From contig CM072152.1 of the NCBI GenBank assembly GCA_036850595.1, positions 11,861,640-11,925,639 on the forward strand: a stretch of 64,000 bases of DNA. Direction: 5' to 3'. Each line of letters starts with the position of its first letter. Positions within the stretch are counted from its first letter, which is position 1. Source of the stretch: Rhyacichthys aspro (lineage: Eukaryota; Chordata; Actinopteri; Gobiiformes; Rhyacichthyidae). The position numbers were made by a program, and so were the translations under genes. Of the stretch, positions 45,943 through 55,238 are shown one piece after another. The notes under the pieces were generated by a model. It was not told the origin of the DNA. It worked only from the letters and a program-made list of their open reading frames with translations, and did no database searches.

Positions 45943-46454
45943 TACAGTCCTGTGCAAAAGTATTAGCCAGGTGTGAAGATATGCATTAAATAAGAATGCA
46001 ATTTAAATGTTTTTTTGTTTGTTTGTTTTTATCATTTTTCAAATTGGAAAAGTTAGACAAAAACCTCAATTTTTCAGAGTGATCTAGGAACAACGAGTCC
46101 TCCTGACATCATGGAGTCTGGCCTGGTCTTGTCTGGTATCACATGGTCTGGTTTAACCTAAGTTCCTTCTGAGATTTAATGATCGGATTTAGTCCAGTTT
46201 GGCCTGGTTTGTTTGGGATTGTCCAAATGTTTGAACAGAATCTGTCCAGATCTCTTAAAAACTGAGACACTGGAACTACTAGAACTGCTGCTGTTTTGAG
46301 GCAAATCACACCAAAAAAAAAAAAAAAAAGATTTGATTTTGAATTCTGTTTTTTCACTTTGCATTTTGTAAACAAATAAAAATAAGACATACTTTTAAGT
46401 TTACTTTGCTTTTTATATCCACACTTGCCTAAAACCTTTGCACAGTGCTGTGTA
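45943..46454. mobile_element. non-autonomous Tc1/mariner-like element (MITE)
   Basis: The left end reads TACAGTCCTGTGCAAAAGTA. The right end, reverse-complemented, reads TACACAGCACTGTGCAAAGG, and the match continues into TTTTAGGCAAGTGTGG versus TATTAGCCAGGTGTG. The imperfect terminal inverted repeats are thus about 33-35 bases and are flanked by TA, as expected for Tc1/mariner insertion. The roughly 510-base interior has no transposase frame and holds an A-rich run at 46312-46330. Several mismatches between the ends suggest an old copy. Confidence 0.75.
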
Positions 46455-47463
46455 TATCAATATAACCCTTTTTTTCTCCAAATCAGTGTGTGTACAGTCA
46501 GAATAGGACAGAGCCAAGTGGTCAACCAAAACTATTAGTGCCTCAAATCCAGCCTGCTTCAGTCTGCTGTGTCTAAGTGGTCTGGCTTCACTCAGTGTTG
46601 CTTATTTGACTCAAATGGGATGGAACAGCAACCTCTTACAGTCACATGTGTGTTTCTGCACTGGTCTCAGGCTTAAGTGAGGAACAGAATGTTGTCTTTT
46701 TGGTGTATGAGGACTAATTATGGGAATATTGTTATGAATTTTGTATTGTGTACTTGCCTGTCTGGAAGTGATCTTGTGTGATAACAGATTTATCAGCTTT
46801 TTTAACAATCAGTGACACAGTGGTTGACATGACTTTGAAAAGAAAAGGTACAGTCCTCTGCTAATTTGTTGCTTCTTGCTGTTTATAGAGCCATCTAGGG
46901 TATAATATTTGCATTACAGTCTGTTGAAACACTGAAATATTAGGTTCATTTTGTTATTTTGCAAAACCATTGTTGAAATAGAAATATTTATCGATTTCTA
47001 TTATAATGTGATACTGTTGTCATACTTTTTTTTATCACAAAGTACTCACTAATGGCTTGGACTTTTTTTGTGCAATGAAATGATTTAGTAAAGATAAATT
47101 CAGGACACTGCACAAGTATATACATGCACACCTAATGAGTGAGCTCCTACCTCCCACAGGATAACAGTGAACTAAGATAAGGAGAATAGGAAGCACTTTC
47201 AAAGAGGGAAGCTGATTAATCTCTGGTGTTTTATTATGACAGTCAGCTCCTTGGGGCATTGGGGACAGTGATGTAGTTTGTGTGAGCAACAAGAGTTGCT
47301 TTAGTAGAGGCTTGCATTAAGACCCCTCTGCTGCTGCTCAGATGACACATACAAGTGCTACCATAAAGAGTGTCTTCTCGGCTTTTCTACCTTCACAGAA
47401 GATCAGGAGAATACAATGGACCATCATGTGGAAGGCATTTAGCTTACACAAGGAGGACTGTAA
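46455..47463. other. intergenic region upstream of the ORA pair
   Basis: AT-rich sequence without a supported exon. It should contain the promoter of the plus-strand olfactory receptor gene. No core promoter motif could be placed with confidence. Confidence 0.5.
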
Positions 47464-47526
47464 ATGCTTTCAAAACTTTATAGTGGCTGTTCAATTTTGT
47501 ACTTAATAGACACATTTGTAGAAAAG

Positions 47527-49480
47527 ATGGTTGCGATGGAGGGACAAATGGGGGAAGATGAGGACATGGAGCTTGTGGGAATGGGACTTCGTGTCACAGT
47601 GTCCCCTGCACAAACTGCTTTTTACATCTTACTGGTCATGATGGGCATCCTCGGTAATGCCACAGTAGTTGGGGTGATTGGGAAAAGTGTTATCATGGAC
47701 CGTGGTGGTGGACGTAACTCGGACATCATCATCATCAACATGGCGTTGTCCAGTTTGCTGGTATCTGTAATGAGGAACACACTGCTGGTCATCTCAGACA
47801 TTGGGCTGGAGGTATGTTTGGTGTTGTGTACACTGGTGATGGTCTAGTAAAGACAAACCAAAAATACAAACATCAAATGTCAAAAAATGCACAGGCAACT
47901 CCTTCTTTTCAGTTGTACTCGTCGAAAGAGTGGTGCCAGCTTCTCATGGGGGTCTGGGTGTGGCTGCGCTCAGTCAACGTGTGGTCAACGCTCTTTCTGA
48001 GTGCCTTTCACCTCCAGACACTGAGACGTGTGGCTCCTGCCATCGGGAACTTGAGTGGGCTCCATGGGCCCCCTAAGACCATGCTCCTGACTCTGGGCCT
48101 CATTTGGATCCTTAACTATGTCTACTGTATTCCTGCTCACATCTTCTCCACCAGTGGTGATGTCAACAGCACTGAGGTGAGCATCTACGCATACAAGGGG
48201 CTGTAATGTCAGGTTGAACATACACAATACCTACAATGTGGAATAACTAAATAACGATAAATAATTGATAAGAAAAAGCAATAAAACTTGAGGAAAAAAG
48301 GTCTAGAAAAGATTTTGAGAATTTTGTTAATTTTACAAAATTGCAACATCATGATGCAGTGATAATAATGTTTACAATTTACCTACAATACATGCTGTGA
48401 AGAAGCAAGAATAACTGTGAATTTCTGGCCCATCTGTCAGTAACAGAAAGCACTCAGGCCCCTTTGTTATTGTCCTGTAATCTTTGTAGAGATTTGAACA
48501 ATTAAGACTTATCCTGTCACTCACTTTTAGGCTGTGGAACCAGTAGATAGCAAAAAAGCACGCTCCTCAGAAAAGACTGAAAAGTGTAAAGGGGGTCAGT
48601 TTACACAGAATTATATTTCTGAATATTGCATTGACCTTGTTTCAGAGCAGTTACAATGTTTACATCAAACGTATAACAGCTGTTGAGAATAACTATTTTA
48701 TATTCAAAACTATTGCTGCTCTTGAGTTAGATTAGACTACAAAAACAAACAAACAAACAAACAAACAAACAAAAACACGGTTAAATCACTCTACCATTGA
48801 TTTGGGTGAACTCTGAAGCCTGTCATTATGTGTTATGTTTTTCTTTTCTTCCTTCACCTCAGACTTTGATGCTGGTGAGCAGCACAACGCGCCCCCTACT
48901 GGGGTGTGTGTGGAACTTTCCTACCAGATACAGTGGCCTGGCCTATGCCACCACATCTATGGTCATCCATGAAACTATCCCTATTATCTTGATGGCCCTC
49001 ACCAACCTGGCGTCTCTCTACACACTGTACACCCACGGCAGGATGCGCAGCTCAGTGCAGGACGCCCCCATCATAAAGAGGGTCCCGGCAGAAAGAAGGG
49101 CAGCAAAGGTGTGCTGGGGAACACTAAAGGGGGCTATGAAGACCTTACTAAAGAATACATCACAGAAAATACATTAGATCAGACAAAATGCGTGTTATTT
49201 TGTAAATATTAGTTAGAGTGGCCCTTTGATTTGTTTTCAGAGTTGACTCCTGTTGTGTATTTCTCAGGTGATCCTTGCTCTCATCATGTTGTTCATCGTG
49301 TCCTGGGGAACCAGCATTATCTCTGTAAACTATTTCAACTACAACCGTGGCTCATCCTCTGAGTTTCTTCTGGTCATTGCCCGATTTGCAAACATCATCT
49401 TCATTGCTTTGTCACCTGTCGTCCTGGCTGTTGGCCACCGGAGGCTGCGCTCATTCATCAAATCATTGCTCAATCACTGA
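47527..49480 (+). CDS. ora4: ORA (V1R-like) olfactory receptor, four exons, ora4-like
   Basis: This is a seven-transmembrane class A receptor of the fish ORA family, expressed in olfactory sensory neurons in fish studied so far. Exons are 47527-47811, 47913-48176, 48863-49108 and 49268-49480. All junctions are phase 0 with GT/AG, giving 335 residues. An in-frame ATG at 47464 would add 21 residues, but the product from 47527 (MVAMEGQMGEDEDMEL) fits a short extracellular N-terminus better. TM1 is FYILLVMMGILGNATVVGVI. The SKEWC cysteine at the start of TM3 can pair with the extracellular-loop cysteine in TTRPLLGCVWNFPT. The C-terminus is short (RLRSFIKSLLNH). The neighbouring minus-strand gene shares TTRPLLGCVW. 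I recall fish ora4 as the four-exon member, hence the symbol, but the numbering is less certain than the family. Confidence 0.85.
48177..48862 (+). other. intron 2 of the ora4-like gene
   Basis: A 686-base phase-0 intron between ACTGAG|GTGAGC and CTCAG|ACT. It contains a CAAA tetranucleotide repeat but nothing coding. Confidence 0.85.
48741..48775. repeat. (CAAA)n microsatellite in ora4-like intron 2
   Basis: About eight copies of a tetranucleotide, roughly 90 bases before the exon 3 acceptor. Confidence 0.9.
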
Positions 49481-49553
49481 CCACTAATAGTTGGTTCTAC
49501 TGTCAGTTAGTGTAAATGAAAGTTTGTACATTTATTTATATATTACTATAATT

Positions 49554-49559
49554 AATAAA
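49554..49559 (+). other. poly(A) signal of the ora4-like gene
   Basis: AATAAA lies 74 bases after the stop. It places the transcript end before the 3' end of the convergent gene. Confidence 0.55.
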
Positions 49560-49868
49560 ACAGTCCCCAAAAAAGTTATATACATTTGTTTCCCTACTAA
49601 CATGACAACACTAGTCCTGTGTGGGTTCAAGTCAAAAAAGGGCAGCTTAAATGTTATGCTTCTTTCAACAGCAGGATGCCACCGTATACACACATTTGTT
49701 TTGCTGGTCTTTGGTTATGGCTACATCTCCCTAAAGCATTACATGGTAAAATTCATGTCTTACTCATTGGATAAGAGTGAAAAAACAACACAAATCAAGC
49801 ATCAATGTTATTATTTTTCAGTGTTGAGAGTTACAATGTATTGCACTTTTTTGCTAACCATTCCTTGA

Positions 49869-49874
49869 TTTATT
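49869..49874 (-). other. poly(A) signal of the ora3-like gene
   Basis: AATAAA on the minus strand lies about 60 bases past the stop at 49935. With the signal at 49554, it suggests the two convergent transcripts end within 300 bases of each other without overlapping. Confidence 0.55.
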
Positions 49875-49934
49875 CTTTTCTTTCACCTACATGATTTGTC
49901 TCTCTTTTTGATCATCACAAATATTATGTTTACC

Positions 49935-51015
49935 TCAGCCTTCTTCTCTCTTTGTTTCTTCTTTCCAGCATTTAACAAGGTCCACACGCACCTGTATCAT
50001 TCCCACAATTTTTCTTCTCAATTTGCCGTGTCCCAGGGCCACCACCAAGGGACTGAACCCGACAAAGACCGATGCTGAGAAGTGGGACACTGTGAGAAGT
50101 CCCTCCACGTGATGACCTCTGTCGTGGTTGTAGTAGGTCACCGCTGCCACCTGCAGCACCCAGCACACCACAAAGAGTAACACTAAAGACATGATTACAT
50201 GGCCCGCCTTGCGTTCAGTGGAGACGTGTTTGTCCAGCTCTCCTTGGTTTTCTCCTGACTTGCCTCCTGAAGTGACTGCTCGGATGTGCTTTGCCAGAGC
50301 ATGCAGTGTTGCCAGGTTAGTGCAGATCATCAGGATCAATGGCAAGATTTCATTTAGGGCAAGTGAAGTGGAGGCAAAAGCTGAACCTTCTTGGATAGTG
50401 GGGAACTCCCAGACACAGCCAAGTAGAGGCCTGGTGGTGCAGCTGATCACCATGAGCTCCACTGTTGCATTGCCATGAACATGAGTGGTGTAGATAAGAG
50501 CTGGCAGAGAAAAGGCCAGATTAGCCCCCCACACCACAGAAAGAGCTATCCACACTCGCCGCCTCTCCTGCTGCTGGGCCAGAGGTCCGAAGGCCACTTG
50601 CCGTCGCTTTACGGTTGTGCAGTGGAACAAACTGAGAGTCAGAGTCACCCAACAGCCCACAGCTCGCCACCACACCCACAGCAGCATGAAGATTCGGCAC
50701 CAGTTTGTGGACAGCGACACATTCAGACCCAGGTCAGACACAAAAATAGGCAATGTGCGGAAAACGGACGTCAACAGGTTGGCTACTGATAGATGCACCA
50801 AAATGGTGTCAGAGGGAGGGAGTCGGCGAGACGGACTTTCAAGGGCCGACTGTAACACCTAAAGCAAGACAGGAAAAAGTAAGCACAATCCAAAACATAA
50901 AATGATCGATAACAAAGTAGCATCTCACCACAAAAATGACTAAAATGTTTCCCAAGATGCCAAAAAATACCAAAAATCCAAATAAAATGGCTTCTACAGT
51001 GAGGGCCTCTGACAT
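49935..51015 (-). CDS. ora3: ORA (V1R-like) olfactory receptor, two exons, ora3-like
   Basis: This is the second ORA-family receptor, convergent with the ora4-like gene. Exon 1 (50929-51015) encodes MSEALTVEAILFGFLVFFGI and the rest of TM1 (LGNILVIFV). It joins in phase 0 to exon 2 (49935-50858), which starts VLQSALESPSRRLPPSDTIL. Total length is 336 residues. The remaining six membrane segments are present, including the TM2 stretch ILVHLSVANLLTSVFRTLPI. A cysteine before TM3 (STNWC) and the loop-2 motif TTRPLLGCVWEFP match the neighbouring receptor. The tail is basic and ends WKEETKREEG. The two-exon structure is what I recall for fish ora3. The family call is firm and the number is less so. 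Confidence 0.86.
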
Positions 51016-52736
51016 GGCATCACCCTGAACATGGCAACATGGATACTACGTCTAAGATTAATGCTTTACATGCATCTCTTCTCCTGCTGAAGGTCTAGTA
51101 TATATGGACTTTCATCCATCCATAAATAAAAGGATCAAACACACACACATACACAGCAGTTCACAAATGTGTCCATCAAAGCATACTTTTTTCCATTTGT
51201 TCTTTCAGCATCACTAACTTTTGGCGTCTCATGTTGTGACGATGGTCAGTGCTCACAGAAAGCTGCTTCCATTAAATAAGTCACACTCATCATTCTTCGT
51301 CTGTAATGCTTTGATGGGCCACTGATCTGCTGCAGTAATGTCCCCAGACTGCAGACAACACACTTTTACCCAATGTGTCCCATGTGACCTGTGAAGGGAA
51401 GATGGTGCACAGTGACTTTCAGTGACACAGCATTTTTACTCCTGGTACTAATTGATTGTTGAGTGAGTTGACTCTGCTGGGACAATGTTGCTTTGATCCA
51501 ACCTAAGGATGCTTGTTTATAATCTCTAGGGTCATTTAAAATAAACTTTTTATAATTATTTCTTTGTAATGTTTTTTTGTTTTTTTGTTGTTTTTTTTTA
51601 CATTATTTACACTATACATTTTTATTACTACTACTTTTTAAGCAATTTAATTCATCTTTCTTCTAGCTTTTCAAATGTGGAGTTAGTATGAAAAATCTTT
51701 TTAATGATCATTTTAAAAACATACATTAATGGATATCCCTTTTATTCCTGTCCAGTAGCCATCTTACACAATGTGGAGGTGCATCTTTAACTCAATGGCC
51801 AATTCTGTTCCTTAATATTTTCTCCTTTGTTTAAATAAGAGGGATGTGTGTGGTTTTTCTGTTATATTGTGTTTTTAGCTCATACAATATATTATGCAAA
51901 ACTATGACAGGTAGCTATATTTATAAAATAATGTATAAAAAATTAAAATTAAAATCAAATAAATAAAGCCAAAACAAGCCTAGATTGTTTTTTGTTGTTG
52001 TTTTTTTTACAGTTCACTCACTGATCAACACTAAAAGAATGGATGGAGTACCACTTTCATAATACATAATGTGTCTTTAATGAAAAGAAAGGCCCAAGGA
52101 GGCTTTGGTCTTGACTTTCTGACAAACAGATTTCCATAAAAGCCTTTTCACTTTCTCTGTTTCACTGTTTTGACTGTCTGATCATAATCTAAGTTTGACA
52201 CCGATTCTCTGGTCGCTGGTTAAGGACTACGGAGATCAAGTACACCGTAGGCTTCGTGTGGGACGATGACTCACGGAGCGACCCTACAGGACTACAAATA
52301 TTTAGCGCACGCACCCACGCTCCCCAGCCAGGGCGCGCACTCCTCCGACTGCGCTCTCAACACAGCGGGTATCAAAGCCCCTACGTCAAGCCAGACAGGA
52401 AGAAGAAAGGCACGACAGGCGCGACAACCGGGGTCCCCGTTTCTTATCACGCCATTAAAAGGTAGGTCCGTGTTGTAAAGGTCTTGGGGACGCTGCTGAC
52501 AACCGAATATATCGTGTTACATTTTGTGCAAGGTCATACTGAGAGGATGCCCGCATGAAAATGTGGTCTCTGTCGCAGATGCATGCCCACGTCTCTCGCC
52601 TGTGGAGGCGCTTGCCCTGTTTCACACCAGCGTCGTCGTGAGCACCGAAGCAGAGGTGATCTAATGGCAGACATCACATCTCTTCGACCATATCTAATAC
52701 ACTGCGTGTGAGAAACAGTCGACGATTGAAAGTGAA
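51016..52736. other. ora3-fndc10 intergenic region
   Basis: The first part is AT-rich with poly-T runs and should contain the ora3-like promoter. The part from about 52200 to 52650 is GC-richer and probably carries the fndc10 promoter and 5' UTR. A possible splice donor (AAAAG|GTAGGT) lies at 52461/52462. No coding exon is supported. Confidence 0.45.
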
Positions 52737-53720
52737 ATGAAAAGGCAACAAGGACCGTCACTGCTCGCCTTGTCGGCACTGTCTCTGCTCTGCACATTAC
52801 ACCAGACAGCATCATCATTATTAACAACAACAACTCCATCAGAGGTAAAGAGCAGTGATGATATGGAAAAGCCCTTGAGCTGGAACCAACAGACTAACAA
52901 CAGCTTCAGAAATGGCAACCAGAGCCTTAGAAGTAGGTCAGCACCCAAACTCAAAGAAGCACTGGTCCATGTCACTAGCTTTTCTTTAAACACCAGCAGA
53001 GACAATACTACTGTCATATCTGAAAGGTCAAGTAGGGCTCATAGCCTGAGCCCAGAAGAAGGGGTCTCACCTCTGTGTGCCTATCGTGTGATTGAGGGAG
53101 GCATTGTAGGCCAGCTCTGCTTTCGACACACACTGCCTGATTATAAGTGTCATGGAGGAGAATGCAGGACGGTGGTGTCTTTTGGGAATTTGGTGGCAAA
53201 TATTCTCATCAATGGCAGTGTACTGTTACAGTGGAGGCTAGGCAGGGAATCCACAACGAAGGGACAAGACATAAAGACAAAAAGTCAGAAGGAAATTGAG
53301 GATCCTGGGACTAATTCGACAAGTTCCCGCAGTGTGTTCAGCGGTCGGCGCCACAGAAGGGGGGGCTATGAGTTGAGCTGCTGGTGGAATGGGAGCTACA
53401 CTCAGTTTGAATGCACTGGTGTCCAACTCGCACACGGCTGCAGAGACTACCTCCTCACTGAGCTGCACGAAAACATCCCCTATCGCATCTGCCTGCGCTC
53501 CCTGACCCAGTCCTCTCACAAGTCAAACGAACGTGACTGTGTGGAGTTTACCCTACCACCGTCTGGGATGCAGGATATAGTAATTGCTATGACAACGGTG
53601 GGGGGAGCCATTTGTGTGATGCTGGTCATCATTTGCTTGCTTGTTGCATACATAACAGAAAATATCATGAGCCCTACAACACCACACACATATCCATACC
53701 GCACTCACTCACGCCACTGA
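52737..53720 (+). CDS. fndc10: fndc10, fibronectin type III domain-containing protein 10
   Basis: This is a single-exon type I membrane protein of unknown function, 327 residues. A signal peptide (about residues 1-26, LLALSALSLLCTLHQTASS) is followed by a Ser/Thr/Asn-rich stretch to about residue 110, with several N-glycosylation sites. A Cys-containing FNIII-like domain (about 112-275) includes CAYRVIEGG, NGSVLLQWRL and ELSCWWNGSYTQFEC. One transmembrane helix lies in GMQDIVIAMTTVGGAICVML and continues to VAYITENI. The juxtamembrane and TM block is close to my memory of mammalian FNDC10. The product is longer than human FNDC10 (about 226 residues), mainly in the N-terminal Ser/Thr region. 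The adjacent ssu72 supports the call, as in human 1p36.33. Confidence 0.93.
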   Translation: MKRQQGPSLLALSALSLLCTLHQTASSLLTTTTPSEVKSSDDMEKPLSWNQQTNNSFRNGNQSLRSRSAPKLKEALVHVTSFSLNTSRDNTTVISERSSRAHSLSPEEGVSPLCAYRVIEGGIVGQLCFRHTLPDYKCHGGECRTVVSFGNLVANILINGSVLLQWRLGRESTTKGQDIKTKSQKEIEDPGTNSTSSRSVFSGRRHRRGGYELSCWWNGSYTQFECTGVQLAHGCRDYLLTELHENIPYRICLRSLTQSSHKSNERDCVEFTLPPSGMQDIVIAMTTVGGAICVMLVIICLLVAYITENIMSPTTPHTYPYRTHSRH

Positions 53721-55028
53721 AGGTGTCTTTAATCAATCTGCCTATAACCCATGTGTTCATTGTCCATATTCATGCCTCTGTACATGGTACCCATGTCTAT
53801 AGCACAACATACTGTGGATTTTTTCTTACAAATTGCCTTGCCAGCCTCTGCACTGAACCAAAAGTACGGACAACCTTCAATTTGTTAACAGATGTTTACA
53901 TGTCATATTTATGTAGACAGGATTTCTGTGATTATAGTCTGTTAGCTGGAATGCTGGCAGGTTTTTGCAGCAATACAATGTCAAATCTTTGAAATTAATC
54001 TGATTTTTGCAATGTTTTTGCAAACTGCCCAGTCCTGCATACATCGAGGGCCAGTTTTACAAATCTGTTTTAGAAAGGTCTCCATTAAAACTGAAAAAGA
54101 GCTGCCAAATTGACTCCACACTCACTAGATCTATAAGGCCTACATCAATTTCATCAACACATTTATTCGTAAATGTACACCACATAGTCCAATGTTTCAG
54201 GTATAAAATTCTAATATCAGACCACTCATTCTGCTTGTTAGCTCAAGGTCTAAGGGGGCTCTAAAACAGTCTGATGTGCATTTGTGAAACTGGGCTCAGG
54301 AAGTATATTGTTTGTAATAGTTACATTTTCTCTTAACTAAACCATGTGTTCATTAGTTAGTCATTAGTTATGCTATGAAGTCTTCACACAGTGTTTGTAC
54401 ATCTCTGTAAGGGGCAATACAACCTTATGTTCAATCTATACTGTGCCAATGACTTTTTGAATGCTAAGCTATGATTCAATAAACTACTAGCACTTTTCGA
54501 ATACTCTCATGATTTCTTTATATTCCTGTGCAGAACTTTCTATTGACAGATCATATACAACAGTCAGACATAGCATTTCACTAAACAATTAACAGTAACA
54601 TATCATAATTTTAATAAATTAAAAATAGGGATTATAGAAAGTAACAAAAATACAACACAATGTCAAAAACAGTACAATACATACAATGCATATCACGTAT
54701 TTTGTTAAAGAAAAAAAAAAAAAAGAAAACTTAAAATCTTGACACTTTGCTATCATCTTCCACTTCACAAAAATAATAAAATAATAGTAATGATAGTACT
54801 TATAAAAATTCTCAATGATTGAGTCCTGACATCCTTCCTTTTAGTTATTCATCATTATTTATTTACAGCTTTATTTAATTTGAATGAGTCAGTAAAAATT
54901 AATTATAACAAAATGTGGACCACCAAGTTGTAACTTTCCAGAGCGTCCAATCAGCAGTTCGTCTTTTTGATTGAAACGTTTCTATTGGTTTATAAACTTT
55001 TACGTACTAAAATAAACCCCGCCCATCG
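53721..55028. other. fndc10 3' UTR and fndc10-ssu72 intergenic region
   Basis: The first 750 bases are likely the fndc10 3' UTR. The remainder is very AT-rich, with an A-run near 54711-54724. No gene is supported. Short open frames at 53.6-54.3 kb have no recognisable content. Confidence 0.5.
54478..54483 (+). other. candidate poly(A) signal of fndc10
   Basis: AATAAA about 760 bases after the fndc10 stop. Confidence 0.5.
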
Positions 55029-55074
55029 TGACGTCAACGGGTTATAAAACCGAGCAGCTGCGATCCGCCATCTT
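55029..55074 (+). promoter_or_regulatory. ssu72 core promoter: CRE, TATA and YY1-type motifs
   Basis: A perfect cAMP response element TGACGTCA lies at 55029-55036, a TATAAAA at 55043-55049 and CCGCCATCTT (YY1-type) at 55065-55074. The order and spacing are those of a focused promoter, with a start about 30 bases after the TATA box. CCAAT-box sequences lie just upstream, near 54950-54985. The ssu72 start codon is about 165 bases downstream. Confidence 0.65.
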
Positions 55075-55238
55075 TACTTCCTGTTTGGTAGAAGAATCTC
55101 GTTGCCTTGTAGTTAAAGTCAATCTGTTTACTATTTAAATTGAATAGGGGTTACCTTAATACTTTCACTCATTGGGCGAGACACAGATAGCTGTTAAATT
55201 GCTAATTCTTATTTCTTGTTTTCAGCCGAAGAGACGCG

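Noticed and set aside
48797..49177. ora4-like exon 3 read as a standalone 126-residue protein
   Set aside because: The frame extends into introns on both sides. Splice sites at 48862/48863 and 49108/49109 join it to a complete seven-helix receptor.
49491..49868. A 125-codon plus-strand frame between the two ORA genes
   Set aside because: It lies in the AT-rich 3' UTR of the ora4-like gene, spans its poly(A) signal and resembles no protein.
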